Source: Hippasteria phrygiana
Lineage: Eukaryota > Echinodermata > Asteroidea > Valvatida > Goniasteridae
Reading direction: 5' to 3'
DNA length: 64,000 nt
NCBI GenBank assembly: GCA_037893225.1
Contig: JAZGUH010000443.1
Span: forward strand, 186,001 to 250,000
Shown here: one piece after another, positions 1 to 12,309 of the stretch
How positions within the stretch are numbered: position 1 is the first letter of the stretch
How the letters are laid out: the number at the start of each line of letters is the position of its first letter
The notes under the pieces: model-generated
Database searches by the model: none
What the model was told of the DNA's origin: nothing
The model's input: only the letters and a program-made list of their open reading frames with translations
Made by a program: the position numbers and the translations under genes

Positions 1-2413
1 TCTGGCTCCTTTTACAACGACTTTATTTCGTACAAGCAGAACTTTTAAAACAAGTTCATTGTGTGTTAAATATTTGTGTACAGATCACCTTCAGTCACGT
101 TCATCTTGAAGCAAAAGCCAAGGTTTGATATCGTTCTTATATACACTAGATGCAAACAAAATCTACAACTTACTCCTGTTATGCAAATACAACAGTGTTT
201 TCTAACTTCACGAGGCATTCTTAATCTAGCAATATACGTAACTTTTCACTAGAAACTGTCACATCCTTCGAGCTCAATAGTACGATATCGCTACGTGTGA
301 GCAGCTATGCAACAAGGCGAGACGCGTCCCCCGAATCGCCAGCATTGTAGTAAACATGTTTATTTGTAAACAGGGCACCATGCTATTTACTGTCCCTGGG
401 GATCCGACAGAGCGCGCCCTTTGAAATCGCTCATCGGCGGACCGTGATATGTGACCCGCTCCAGAAAAAGGTGATATAAGTCGCGCTATGCATTTACGTG
501 TAATGGCCCTTTCAACGTTGAGAGGGTAAACTTTTTTGTCAAAATTCATTTTTTGTTTTTAATGACATCTTAAATATCTAAAGTTTCAGGTTTGGTGCAT
601 AACAATGTTGATGTCAGTACATAAAGTAAAAAAATAACCTTTTTAGAGTGCCTTGTTCCATTGCATTGTATTAGAACCAGCTATTTCAAAGCCTGTTTTC
701 TCTGTTGAGCAATTTGAACTCCATAGAACTAATTAACATGTAAAAAAGCGATATCTCCAGAATGTAAAGGGCTTTGGAGCTCTATCGTGTACCAAATGAA
801 AGCTTACATTGCGGGCTTTCCAAACATACATAAAACTAATTGTTCATATTTTGCGACATAATATACCTTTTTCCAGAGCGGGTCACATTGACGCAACAGA
901 TATGTTTTCAGGGTCAAACAATGCATACATGTATCCTATTTGTATTCCAAGGATCACTAATAATTTCCACATGTGACATGTTCCCACTAAATGGGCATAA
1001 AGTAGCAAGATTTGAAAATCAAGATTATGGTATTTCATGAGAGTACAATCATTTGATATATTGTGTGTTGTGGTAGCTCATTCCTAGCCCCCGATGCAAC
1101 CTTTTAAAGTTTTCAGAGTATTGACCCCTTGTTTTAAAAAAATATAACTCAAAGTTTGTGATCTGTGCACACTTTTACCCGAGTTCTAAAAAGAAATCCC
1201 CACCAAAAAATGTTTCGAGAAGAGATTAAGTTAAAAAAATTTGGATTTGAGAGAATAGGGTTTTTCAAATATACATTTGTTAAAATCTCAAAATGGACTT
1301 TTCAGTGAATTTTTTTTGTTTCCGCCTCTAACTCAGAAAGCCATAGTTCGACTTTACTCTCATCGACTTTACTCACATACGAGTCCTGCATTCACATCAT
1401 CTGAAAAAACAAATTTGATTCTACCTGGCTTTCTCCAGACACCACTGAACCAGTTGCACCTGATGGGTCAGTTTACCACATGCCTGCTCAAGAAGAGGCT
1501 CACTCACACAATTCACCTGCTACCAAAAGTAAACAGAACACATATCTCGATTAAATGTGTATTTGTACTGGATATTATGACTGCATTTTACAATTTTTAT
1601 GGCAAAGAATAATAAGGGGGTTAAACCACTCAGTCAGTAATAATCATCAATTCTTATTCATTTTTTAATACAAAGATGTATTTTATGGGATAGGGGGAAT
1701 TTGGCAAGGGTGAACTTTACTGGGATGGTGTCACCTGCAAAAATGATTAAAGTTAACGAATGATAAAAAATCATTGACGCTAACAAAAATAAATCTAGAC
1801 ATGTTGATTTATAAGTTTGGATGATACCCTGCATAGATACAAACTAGAAACAAGGATCTTGTTGCTAGTAGCAATAGCTAATTTGGATGTTAAGCATAAC
1901 AAAAATTAAATTATTTTAGAAAAGGCTTCAAAGGAAACATTGACAATAAGAAAAACATGGGTTTAGACACCTAGTGTGATACGATTGGAAAAAATTCCTG
2001 TGGAGAAGACTGATAGATGCTATAATTACTTCTGATAATTATGGATGCTAATTTGCTTGTTATGCTTAAAATAATTACATTATAATTTTAGGAATGGCTT
2101 CAATTAATTTGTTGACCCCAAAAGCATGGGTTTAGATACCTCGTTTGATACAACTGGACAAAGGCATGCAAAGATATAGATATAAGTTAAATTTCTGATA
2201 ATGGCAGGTACTAATTTGCATATATGCATAAAATACGACATTATCATTGTAGAAGTTGCTTTATGAATTCGTTCACCCCCAAATGTGGTCTAGACACCTC
2301 CATTGGATAAGTTGACGAGATCCTGCAGATAATATACACTGTATATTGAAAACTTGTATTACCCAGCTAATTAATTAATTAACAAAATGCTCAAGGGTTC
2401 CAAGGTGGCACCC
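1..2413. other. ZFYVE26 intron, AT-rich, no exon seen
   Basis: No open frame here resembles a spastizin exon or joins in phase 0. The stretch 1,740-2,340 has loosely repeated words (GGTTTAGACACCT, TTGCTTGTTATGC) that suggest old tandem duplication. Nothing else was recognised. Confidence 0.5.
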
Positions 2414-2632
2414 ACTGGAATATTATACACATATGGACTGGCAATGAGGTCACTAGTGCACGTCTATACACCCAGAGGGACTGTGAGTGACTAGAAGAGG
2501 GTGCTATTTCCCCGAGGCCGAACGCCGAGGGAAATAGGACCCTCTTCTGGTCACTCACAGGCCCGAGGGGGGAATAGACGTGCAGTAGTGACCAAATTAT
2601 GTCAGTCCATATGTGTTTTATAACACACCTCT
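2414..2632. repeat. Fold-back element, arms about 100 bp
   Basis: Left arm about 2,414-2,514 and right arm about 2,527-2,632 are inverted copies. CACATATGGACTG faces CAGTCCATATGTG, GTGCACGTCTAT faces ATAGACGTGCAG, and GAAGAGGGTGCTATTTCCC faces its complement across a short loop of about 12 bp. No target duplication was found. It looks like a miniature inverted-repeat transposon of unknown superfamily inside the ZFYVE26 intron. Confidence 0.7.
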
Positions 2633-2690
2633 GCCTAAAATATATAATAATAGAATAGAACACTTTTCATGCAGTGGAGTGGAGTGGAGT

Positions 2691-3020
2691 GCTGTGGCCT
2701 CGTGGCTTAGTGTACCGAACTCAAGATCTCGGTAATACTGCAGATTGTGGGTTCAAAACCGGCTGGGGTCATGGTGCGTGTGTCCTTGAGCAAGGCACTT
2801 TGTCACAAGTTGCTTCTCTCCACCCAGGAGTAAATGGGTACCTGTGAGGGCAGTGATGGTTATGTGTTTGATTAGCCCATGTGCGCTTAACTTGCAGACA
2901 GAGCTTTATACTCAGGGAGTTGAGAAGGCTTCAGGAATGATTAATAGGCCCGATGAGCAGGGGTAATAATATTGTAAGTGCTGTGATATAGTTTACTATG
3001 TTGAGCGTTCTTAAATGCCG

Positions 3021-3060
<40 letters not shown>
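2691..3060 (+). mobile_element. tRNA-derived SINE with (ATT)n tail, copy 1
   Basis: The head has a tRNA-like A box (GTGGCTTAGTGTACCG) and B box (GTGGGTTCAAAACC). The body has CCTTGAGCAAGGCACTTTGT, CTTCTCTCCACCCAGGAG and AAATGGGTACCTGTG, and the tail is GCCGG(TTATTA)n. This matches the SINE2 type I know from echinoderms and other marine invertebrates. A second copy is at 51,487-51,782. The tRNA part is too diverged to be a functional tRNA gene. Confidence 0.85.
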
Positions 3061-3676
3061 GGGATAATTGAACTGTTTTAATTCAACAATTAACTAATTA
3101 GCAATTCAACAATAAGCAATTCAACAATTATATAAAGGAATGCTTTTAGTTTCCCTGGATTCAGTGTTTGAGTTGCTGTTCACTGTTCACATCATGTTAG
3201 TGTACGCTTAGTGATTATGAATAATACCACACATCCATGAATGTTGTAGTTGAGGGAGCTGTAACCAGTCAAAAATGTTGAGTATAGTGCCCAATCAGGC
3301 ACTATACTTCGGAAATTATGCGCGCGCGATGTCTCGATGCGAATATATGCGATATTGACGCGCGTTTTTCTAAATAGCACAAATCAATGAGCGTCTCGTC
3401 GCATGACTGTCGCGTAAATGAAAACGCACAAATTGATTTGCGTAAATTTAGAAAATTGTAGCGTATGCATAAATTGGCCCTCACGCTGACGCAAATTTCA
3501 TGCACTAGCCTATATTAGTGAATCCCACGTGACCGTGTTTCAGCCAACCAGGATAAAGAGCCACCAAGAGGTGTGTTATAATGATCCATATTGAACATTT
3601 TGTGCGGACCATAATACACATTTCCATGGTCAACCCCTGGACCCCCACCCAAAATGCCAGGACCCCCAAAAAATTA

Positions 3677-3740
3677 CCTGTGTAGCGCGCCGTGTAGCGC
3701 GCCGTGCAGGGCGCCGTGCAGGGCGCCGTGCAGCGTGCAA
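3677..3740. repeat. 12-bp tandem repeat (GTGYAGSGCGCC)
   Basis: About five copies of the unit GTGTAGCGCGCC / GTGCAGGGCGCC stand head to tail. The array is GC-rich in an AT-rich intron. Confidence 0.9.
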
Positions 3741-4531
3741 TAGACTTTACATCAACAATCTTGGACAAAACTCTTGGGACACCTCAACAGTAGACCACCA
3801 CCCCCCTTCCCCCGGTCAGTGTTGATGTCCGTTGTTAGGGAATTTGCAATTTTTTTCTGCGCACGAGTTTCCTCCATCGTCGACTTTTAACCACACTGAA
3901 CCAACAATGAGTTTTGGCCCAGGATGTCTAAGTCAGGGAGAATTTTCGCACACTTGTTTATTTCCATTTTCGGGGTTGGGTTTGGCATATACATGCACCT
4001 CCAGGTTTTTCTTGTGCTCATGCAATATATCCGTTATCCTTTCTGTAGGAATAAATACTAATGAAACACTAGCATTAATTATAATGCGGGGTCGATTATA
4101 CTGTTTTTTAAGTTCCCTGTCCCAAGTTTACTGCCAGGCAGCGGGCTGCATGGCTAATATAGGTTTTCATCTCAGATTGACATGGAAAATAGTATGGTGA
4201 ATCGATGGCAACCGTACGCGAACACTCCACGTTATGACAGTTGTGTCTCTTTTGGTGCAGATCCCATGTAAACAAAATGAAATCGTTACTCTAATGAACT
4301 GTTTAGCTGAGAGGCTTTTAAAAAGAACTTCTTGAATTGGAGACGTGGTTGACTGAAACGGCATCTGGCTTCAAACAATTAATATTTAATAAACAGCCAC
4401 ACAGTAAGACTATGAGTGACGGAAACTGGTTATCCCCAATCTATACGACAACAAAGTGTGAAACATATGACAAAGTCAAGGCCCCTAGGCGGTGAACAAA
4501 GTTTGTGATTTGGGAATACGAAAACGTCCAG

Positions 4532-4551
4532 CCCCCCCCCCCCCCCCCCCC
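4532..4551. repeat. Poly-C run of 20
   Basis: An uninterrupted run of 20 C. The length may be unreliable in the assembly. Confidence 0.9.
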
Positions 4552-4684
4552 TGCGAGTCTAAATGCAGTAAAAGCCGGTATTAGTGAATACCATGTGACA
4601 CGCTCTAGCCAATCAGGACACAGAATCTGTGGATGGTCTTATAAATCACAACAGACAAACACAAAGGAACACACAAGTAACTAC

Positions 4685-4855
4685 CTGGCTGGGATTATGG
4701 AGAGCATCGAGAAGCCGATTAGCACTGTTGCAGCTGCTGATGTAGTTCCAGCCGAGCAGCAGTACCAGCGGCTTCAAGGGTGCAAACTCATCAGGTGACA
4801 GCAGGGTTACCAACTCATTGTACATCCCATCCCGGATGAGCGTCATGCAAGTATC
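4685..4855 (-). CDS. ZFYVE26: ZFYVE26 fourth coding exon
   Basis: A 171-bp exon (57 codons, phase 0 to 0) between the strong acceptor CTTTCTGTGCACAG and the donor CCAG|GTAGTT. It contains FAPLKPLVLLLGW followed by NRLLDALHNPSQ; the PLxPLVxLLGW block is typical of the ZFYVE26 N-terminal region. The next downstream exon lies beyond position 1. Confidence 0.8.
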
Positions 4856-7800
4856 CTGTGCACAGAAAGCAGGAATACCCAAGAAATCATTATCTGCAAA
4901 TAGAACATTTGGTGTCCCTGAAGATATAAGAACATTACGAGCTGCATACAATCTGAAGTACTTGCAGGGGTTAAGTGTGATGAATTTGAGGGGATTGGAG
5001 AACATTCTAAATGAAAGTCTTTAAACCTTAACCTATCAGCATTTTTTTCAGGGAATATTTCTGTCCTTCAAAATCCAACACTATGCAGTAACCCTGTGAC
5101 ATATTTTTGTACTTAAAGAATCAAGGGACATTAACCCCACGTCAGGCAATAATAGTTGGGCTCTATCTGCTGTCCTCAATGCTGCGAAATCCTCCAAACC
5201 TCAGGGTGAACTTGAAAAATCTGGTAGGCCTAGAATTCAACCTCTGTTGACTCCATGAAGTGCACTAAGTCAATACCAAAGCTTACAATATTGCATGATT
5301 CAACTTATATACTAATGAAATTCACAATTACGTAAATGTACTTTGAAATGATGTGCAGCTTGGAATTAGCTTCTGGGCAACTTTTAACTGATTTCGGTTT
5401 ATTTTCCAGAGGCATGAAGTGAGACTGTCGGGAAAAGTACCATATACAGGACAAAACTAGAGGAGATTGTTGCCCTTCCCGACGTACTGTAAAAATGACT
5501 GGTGCTTTCCAAGAGCCTGTAGGAAAAAATTCAGTTTTACTTGGGTTGGAATCGATCTCATGACCTCCTGGTTATAGTGCAGATATCTAAATCACTCAAC
5601 CATCCAGCTTTTTTTTCCCCACTGGTTCTCACAAAGCACAGGGCCAAATTTCATAGCGCTGCTTAACAGACGATTTTCTCACGGAACCCTCGCTCATTTC
5701 ATAGAGATAAGCAGTATGCACAGCGAAAAGGCCGCTAACTTCGGAAGCAGGATTTGCTGAAATTAGTGACGCAACAATATAAATCTCCATGCACGCGCAA
5801 GCGTTAGCACGACTTGGTCATGAAATATGCTGATGCTTAAGCAAATTTTCCTGCTATAGTTAGCACAACTTTCCTGCTTACTGTAAACTGGAAGCAGCGC
5901 TATGAAATTGGGCCTTGAGCATACAGGAAAAGGGCAAAAATCAGTTCTAATACATCATCTCCCTTGCAAATTCCATCTTTACATTGAATGTGCGGCGTCC
6001 AATGCTGCACTGGTCACTGGTAAGGAAGTAAGAGGTTGTGGGTTTGACCTCATAGGCTCTCAGAAACTATTGAGTATAGAGCGCTTTTAACATTATATAA
6101 GGAAGGACAAAAATATTCCTAATTTACATAATTCCTGATGCAAATTCCATCTTTATATAAAAAAAACTGATAGGTTTGAAACTGACCAGGACATTGGCAA
6201 GTACATGTCCTTCCTTGCAGAGGGCTTGGTGGAACATCTCCTTCCAAGCTAGCTCCCTATTCTCCATCTGGGCCAGTCGTAGGGTGATCCTCAACTCCTG
6301 TGAGAGGATCCCAAGTTTGGGATGGGTGACCCTCAGCTCTGCACTCAGTTCCTGGGTCCTCTCCCTTCTCTGAATCCTGCACAGCTCCTGGATGAGGTAC
6401 GGTGAGCCCCGGCCCAGCAGGGAGGAATACAGGGACTGGATCTTGAGGAGTTGGTGTGGGGGTCTGGTTAGGTCCAAGAGATTCAGGAAGAGCAGCTCCA
6501 GTTGCAGGTCCTCCATCTCTCTGGTGGGGTCCATCAGGGACAGGATCTTGTAGACCCTGGCCACCAGCTTCTCCCCGTTTCCCGGAGCCTGTCGGAGGGC
6601 TGAGATGTCTTCGGAAAGGCAGTCCAGGTACACCTGCTGCAGGCTCTGGTTGTGGTGAAGGTAGCAGAGGGAGGCAGATGGGAGCTTGAGGTACTTGAGG
6701 ATGGCACTGCCCAGATGAGTGTCGCGCTGCAGAGCCACCTTGAGAAAAGCCCTAATCTTGTCTGTGACGGATGGTGAGTGGGGATGCCGGGAGAGCGGTT
6801 GTCCCAGCTGCGCTTCATTCTTGATGTCCTGGATGTGGATGAAGAGGCTGTACACATCCTGTGGGAGGAAATCATTGCAAAGATGTAGTTGATCAGAACA
6901 ATTATTGAGGAAGTTAATAAGTAGAAGGCAAAATGTATACAGACTGGCCCGGCATTAATCCTTACCCCTAGACATTCTTGCTAGGATCCCCTTGATAGCA
7001 ACAAAATCCACCACTGCAAATCCAACCTAATGCAATTTGCCATACAGTGTGCCACCGACAGTTTGTCATCATGGAGAGGCAATTTTTCGGGTTATGTATA
7101 TTTCAGTTAGCACCAAATGAACAAAACTGACACTATGACTCGTGCAAACTTTTAAGTGGTTTGACATTTTTGACCGCGGTTTATCAGGTTTCCATCCTGG
7201 GGCCAATAGACCTTTATCATGCTGTCACCATCTTTGTCTTGTTCCCTGTATGCATTAGCAATTATGAGTAGTGATTCCAATTATTGAATGAAGGTGCCAG
7301 ACTATTTTTCCTTCCAGCCTCGGTTTGGTTACATTGATTTTAATAGGAGAAAAACAAGATGGCTGTACCATGATAAAGGTCTATTCCACAGAGCTGCTCA
7401 ACACAAAAATGTGCTCAGCACCAAAAAGTCTTGCTTAATAAAAACAGGTTACCAGCCAAAACTCTGTGATGTTCATGCTAAGCAAACTTTTATGCTTAGC
7501 AGCTCCATACAATTGGCCCCTGGCGTGTTTCATTATTACTATCCTGAAACATGCCAAGAGGTACCCCTTGGTCAATGAGATGGTATGGATAGCTTTGCAG
7601 ACCAGTTTGAAAAAAATGGTCTCTCCGCTGCTCGGTGTGTTGTGATTCAACTCTACTGCACATTCTTTGTATTTTTACTTTAGAGGAGTATGGCTGGGCT
7701 GTAGGATTTCCAATCCTACAAATCCTTCAAACCCTACTAGTGGATTTTGAAGGAATAATAGTTATTCCCACAACTGTAGCTTTGTCAACTTGTGGCTCAT

Positions 7801-10800
7801 TTCATGTGGATCGTTTCATGTAGCTCATGGAGTACCATTGTGCTTCTGCTTGTCTCTTATCTTTATTAGATGGAGTACAGAAGCGCATTGTTAATTTGGT
7901 TGGAGAAGAGTTGGGCTCATCCTTACAATCTGGTACTCAGTCTGTTCTATGGGTATTTTCATGGTAAATGCCCCACCAGCTTGTCCAGCTTGGTTCCTTC
8001 AGTTGGGGTGTTTAAGCATGAAACTTGGCTTTTTGTAGCTCTTAGCCTTGTTCGGGCCAAAAAAAGCTGGACCATAGATGAAAAAGCTGAATTCGGTACC
8101 TGTACAACAGCCGCTGTAGTGTATTCGCTTGCGTTGTAGAGTAGCAGTCGAAACTCAACCAGCATACTGAGGGAATGAGGTAATCTCTCCTGAAACATTC
8201 AGAAAAACAAAATTTCACATAGCGGTCATTCAAGTAAATAGAATTTCTCCTTTGAGTGCAATATTCCTTTGTAAAGGGCACACATTTAAAAGATCAGAAC
8301 ATCTATGGGACCATTTCATGAGGCACTTTTAAATGAATTTAAATATCCTTGGTTTTATAAATTCTCCACATTCAATTTGAGCACAAACTATTCATGCTGT
8401 AAAACAATTTTAGCACCGTGACTTACCGCCAAGTCGGTGGTTAGGTTTTGGTGTTCCTGCAGTGCTAGCCAAGCCAGATGATGTGCTGAAGGGACACTCT
8501 CTGTGGCCAAACTACAAGTAAACATTCAAGAAAACAACGTGATGTGAATGTGTCAAAACTGTCAAATTTGGGAACAGATGCACAGATGATAAGTTGTGAA
8601 GGTTTGCATGGTGAGGTATACAATACACTGAATTTTTAATTAAACTGAAACCTTTTACTTTGAGCAGTTCAAAGGAAGATTAGAGTACACCGAGACTGAA
8701 ACGTACATTGGCACAACCTAAAAATAACTGTAAAGATTAACATAGATTTTCTAAGGCCATGGAAAAAACTGTTAGGCCTAAAGAAAAAACTTCACTGTGG
8801 GTAAAATGTAACAAGGACCTTGTCTCCATAGAGATAATTATCAAAAACCAAATATGATTACTTTCAATCTGAAAGCTTAATGTTTACAAAAATGATACCA
8901 GTACCAATCCTAATATTTCCATCTGAAATATTTCCGTATGTCATCTTTGAGAACATTTTACCCAATTCATTCCAACAACTGAAATAAGCCGATATATGAA
9001 CGTGCACAAAATCACCAAAACAAATGTTTCACCACTTTTTTTGTAAATCAGATGGCAGATTGAGCTAAAACTTTCACAGGTTTGTTATTTCAGACATATG
9101 TTGAATTCCAGAAAGTATGAATATAGTCTGCAAGCATGTTGTCAACCCTGCCAATGATGTAGAGTTAAAGCTTCAATGTCCATTTTCTGGCTGAAAATTT
9201 CTCCTAACAAGGTGATCCATGGATCACACGTGTCGCCTTTTTTTGGGTCACTGCATCGCATTTGCAACTTTTCAAATGAGAGCAATTTTACATTTTAAAC
9301 CTATTTTACGACTTGACCTCCAATGACCTCTATGTGAGTTGTAACATCAACATCATATAAAGTTTCCATGTTGCACTTAAGGCTCAAGTTTGGTTGCAAT
9401 TGGACTTGAACTTTTCAAATAAGACCAATTTTACATGTTCAGCCCATTTTACAACTTGACTTCAGATGACCATTGACCTTGGTATGTCACCTTTGACCTC
9501 ATTAACATATGAAGGTTCCCATGTTACATATATAACCCACATTTGGTTCCAAGTGGACTTAACTTTTCAAATGATACCAAATGAGAGCAACAACTTAACC
9601 TAAAACTTTAACATACGGTCACACGGGCCACACAGACATAATTCATGACTGGTAAGTGCCACCAAAACATTCATTTAGGCGACACAAAAAAAAAAACTAC
9701 TTACAATCTGCAAACTACTTGGTCTTAACTTTATGCCCCATTAACACTAATAGGAGCATCCCAGGCCTACTATTTCAAACATTAAAATTATGCTATTTAT
9801 CTTCAATAGATTTGTTGGTGTAATCTCTCATGGGAAAGCTCATAACTTATTTAATGCTAGCAAATCAGCACTTCAGTTTGAAAATATATTTTTCAAGGTG
9901 CCACACAAAAAAAAACATGGGTTAGCCATAGCCTTACGTGTATCAGCATTTTCCAACAACAACTGTGGCGTAAGCAAGGGAAATCGGACACAAGTCGCAT
10001 GACCTTTTTTGAGTAATTGCAATTTATTTGAAAATCGTGAAAAAAAATCAGGAGTCCTGTTTGTGTCAAAATACTGTAGTTTAAATGTAGTGTACACGAT
10101 TGGTAATCCTCCAATTATTTTTTACTGAATTATTACGAAATACCTTACTAGGCTAAGTTAATAGTAGTCTCAATCATCATCCTGTGAAATGATGGCACCA
10201 GGTATGCCGTTAACAAAAGTGGAAATTTATATCGCTTTTCCAACGATTGCTGGCTGGCAATCGTTGGAAAACTGCCCTCTTTAGTCAAGGCGTGCGTGAA
10301 TACCCGGACGAGGGGTGCGTCCCAGACACGCTGGCATATCCGAGGCGCGTCACGCGTCCATGTAGCCACGCGCGCCTTGACTAAAGGCTATCATCCGCCC
10401 TACGGTTGAAAACGAATGCCGTTTTTCCCTCATTTTTTTTCGCCATCCAACAACGCAAAACTTTGAACAGGTCAGTGGAACAATATTTCCTGTAAAATAC
10501 TAACCCCCAAATCCGCCCATTTCTGAAAATTGCAACAATGACCAATCATGTACACTACCTTTAAAGCATATTTAATTTAAAATAACTGGTTTGCTTTTGT
10601 GTTGAGACCATTGAATGTGTACAATTTGACATTTTAGTCTAGCGTACTTCCGAAAAAAATTGTAAAACTACTCAATATTTTTCATTCTCAATGCCGAGTT
10701 TACGGCTCTATGCGAAAACCAAAATATATTGTAAAACAGTAATTTGTTTCACCATAACAAAGCTTACTTAATATATTTTATTATAGAATGGAAAGCTCAA

Positions 10801-11088
10801 TTCTTAAAATGTCCAACTTATGTCCGATTTTGCTTGCTGGTGCCACAATTACATGTACCTGCTATCAAATGGATGTTCTACCACTGCCTCAAGGATTTTC
10901 CTCACATCAGGGTCAATCCATTCTTCCCGTCTGTAATTCTCCAACAGGGTCCTGGCACAGGCCCTAACCAGCTCCCACTGCCCGAGATGAAGATAGTTAC
11001 AGAATGCAACAAAGAGTTGCTGCCGGGACATCTCCTCCTCCTTGCCGAAGGGATACGTGTTGGTGGAGGTTGCGGTGTATGAAGCCAT
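4685..11088 (-). CDS. ZFYVE26: ZFYVE26 (spastizin) orthologue, N-terminal part, four coding exons; gene continues left of the window
   Basis: Coding exons, in order of transcription, are 11,088-10,859, 8,511-8,427, 6,858-6,187 and 4,855-4,685. Each has an AG acceptor and GT donor, and the phases fit (2, 0, 0, 0), giving 1,158 bp or exactly 386 codons. The N-terminus has the YPFGKEE...QLFVAFCNYL...GQWELVRAC pattern and the second exon has HHLAWLALQ, both of which I recognise from vertebrate ZFYVE26. In vertebrates this is a protein of about 2,500 residues. It has a FYVE zinc finger that binds PI3P, and with SPG11 and AP-5 it acts in autophagic lysosome reformation; its loss causes hereditary spastic paraplegia 15. 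Only the alpha-helical N-terminal part is here and the FYVE domain is out of view. No coding exon was found between 1 and 4,684. Identification rests on motif memory, not alignment. Confidence 0.85.
5528..5612 (-). mobile_element. Possible tRNA-like SINE head
   Basis: On the minus strand a sequence with GGATGGTTGAGTGATTTAG and, about 35 bp on, GAGATCGATTCCAACCC resembles the A and B boxes of a tRNA. No body or tail was defined, so this is a weak call. Confidence 0.3.
5641..5914. mobile_element. Inverted-repeat element, GGGCCAATTTCATAGCGCTGCTT family
   Basis: The left end reads GGGCCAAATTTCATAGCG and the right end, reverse-complemented, reads GGCCCAATTTCATAGCGCTG. The interior has GTTAGCACGACTTGG and GCTTAAGCAAA. 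Related copies are at 41,902-42,395 and, more diverged, about 7,380-7,530 and 42,912-43,000. GGGCC termini suggest a Harbinger-type MITE, but the target duplication is not clear. Confidence 0.65.
6187..6858 (-). CDS. ZFYVE26: ZFYVE26 third coding exon (large)
   Basis: A 672-bp exon (224 codons, phase 0 to 0) following the acceptor TTTCCTCCCACAG. The protein is leucine-rich and helical with no membrane segment, for example LQLELLFLNLLDL and LLKIQSLYSSLLGRG. The donor is CTG|GTCAGT, which is not the best match to consensus. An alternative GTACTT lies about 18 bp upstream, but the chosen site is the one that keeps phase with the next exon. Confidence 0.8.
8427..8511 (-). CDS. ZFYVE26: ZFYVE26 second coding exon
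   Basis: An 85-bp exon between the acceptor TACTTGTAG and the donor GCG|GTAAGT. It enters in phase 2 and leaves in phase 0. It encodes LATESVPSAHHLAWLALQ and ten further residues; the LAW-x-x-L segment aligns with the matching region of vertebrate ZFYVE26. It is too short to appear as a long open frame and is supported by phase, splice sites and homology together. Confidence 0.8.
9209..9700. repeat. Dispersed repeat A (GATCACACGTGTCGCC ... GGCGACAC), copy 1
   Basis: Begins AAGGTGATCCATGGATCACA and ends near CATTTAGGCGACACAAAAA, so GTGTCGCC and GGCGACAC face each other at the two ends. The body is built of TGACCT/TGACCTT words with varied spacing. A longer copy is at 58,672-59,310, and the CATTTAGGCGACACAAAAA end recurs at about 27,640 and 28,520 inside the tandem array. 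No ORF. Confidence 0.8.
10236..10271. repeat. Hairpin, 15-bp perfect arms
   Basis: TTTTCCAACGATTGC (10,236-10,250) is perfectly complementary to 10,257-10,271 across a 6-nt loop TGGCTG. A similar but loop-less palindrome is at 45,591-45,624. Confidence 0.9.
10279..10386. repeat. Short fold-back element, 108 bp
   Basis: CTTTAGTCAAGGCG at the left end and CGCCTTGACTAAAG at the right end are perfect 14-bp inverted ends. The inside CATATCCGAGGCGCGTCACG resembles parts of the repeat pair at 11,320 and 40,106, so it may be a short relative. Confidence 0.7.
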
Positions 11089-11095
11089 CTCGGAT
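10859..11095 (-). CDS. ZFYVE26: ZFYVE26 exon with the start codon
   Basis: The acceptor TTAGTTTCAG ends at 11,096 and the exon begins 7 bp before an ATG at 11,088-11,086, so at least one non-coding 5' exon must lie upstream. The ATG is chosen because the conserved PFGKEE block follows about 13 residues later, as close to the N-terminus as in vertebrates. The donor AG|GTACAT follows codon 76 in phase 2. The upstream non-coding exon and promoter were not identified. Confidence 0.85.
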
Positions 11096-11319
11096 CTGAA
11101 ACTAAGACAAACTGTTTTAATCTGAGCATCCAAAATAGTATTTTTATGACACAAACCGATTTATCAACACTTTGAATTTCCAATGTCATTCTAGGTTTTT
11201 TATAACTCAGCATTTTTTTTGATTTCATGTAAAAGTGAATGTGCATATAAATACAGTATATGCTCAACCTAATGAGCACAGGAGTGATGTCATCTTAGGC
11301 AAAGCAAGCCGGTGATCAG

Positions 11320-11875
11320 TAGTCTATGGAATAGCCGCTCGTGCAACGCGACGAGCATCTATAATATGTGTGCAGATCTGGATATTAATTATGCAAGACA
11401 TCCGCCTCTTGACCTCTAGATTTTGACCAATCAGTCTGCTCATTTTTTGGACCTTCGGGAAAACCGCTGATCAAGGCACGCGCTGCTACCTGGCCGCGTA
11501 ACGCGCCCCGAATATGCATATCTTTGAGAAATGTAAACATTTCTGCGCGCGCACAGAATCATGTTGCAGTTGTACTGTGCGTAGTATAGTACTGCGTACC
11601 ACGTGCGCGTGCTGGGGGAGCACGCGACACGCGCGGCGGCATTTGAATTATTTGATAACTGCCATCGCATGCTACGCACCGTGATGAATTAAGAGAAAAG
11701 GGGTCAGCTGACACCCACCAACCAATCAGTACCTTTGTCCACATTTCTGATCGAAATGACGTCACAAGTTTGCAAAGTCCACTCCGATTGGCTGGCGCGC
11801 GGAGTCGCATAAATTAGCATGTCAGCATATATCAGACGTTGATATGCAAAGCATGCAACGTCTGATACTCAGTCT
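11320..11875 (+). repeat. Dispersed repeat B, left copy (inverted pair with 40,106-40,678)
   Basis: Starts TAGTCTATGGAATAGCCGCT and runs to a terminal hairpin (ATCAGACGTTGATATGC ... GCATGCAACGTCTGAT). The same order of words is found reversed at 40,106-40,678. Both copies carry a CRE-like TGACGTCA and the word TGTCAGCTGAC or GTCAGCTGAC. It lies in the presumed upstream region of ZFYVE26. Confidence 0.8.
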
Positions 11876-12309
11876 AGCCGGTGAGTGGTTTGTGAACAGA
11901 ATCACTGCGCCAAATAGACAATGGAACTACGATCTTTGGTTACAACTTTTAATAGCTCTATTTGTGCAATTGGTAAAAACAAAATGTTAACATGATGAAA
12001 TATACACATGGTACTTGTTTTACAAAAATTATAACAATACGGTTAAAGAAAACGTTACATACAGTAATACAAAATACATTGTACATTAAACAATATGAAC
12101 AAGGACAAAGCATATGCTAGCATGGAAATTATGTAATAAAATAAAATAACTAATTACATACATCAACAATAAGCATTCAACAAAATAGATTTATAGATAC
12201 GCTTAAAAATTGGAAGGTTTGTACATTTTTTAAAGAATCGTTTAGAGAGTTCCATAATATGTAGATCGAGGCTTGGACTCATGACGTCAGTGTCATTCTG
12301 ATCAAGGGA
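11876..12309. other. AT-rich spacer
   Basis: No coding frame or repeat was recognised. A ZFYVE26 5' exon or promoter could lie here or within the repeat to its left, but no core-promoter element stands out. Confidence 0.4.

Noticed and set aside
840..1612. Plus-strand ORFs near the left edge
   Set aside because: Short, AT-rich, no homology that I recognise, inside an intron of a minus-strand gene.
3192..3768. Minus-strand ORFs as further ZFYVE26 exons
   Set aside because: They do not join in phase 0 with good splice sites, have no spastizin-like sequence, and include a 12-bp tandem repeat.
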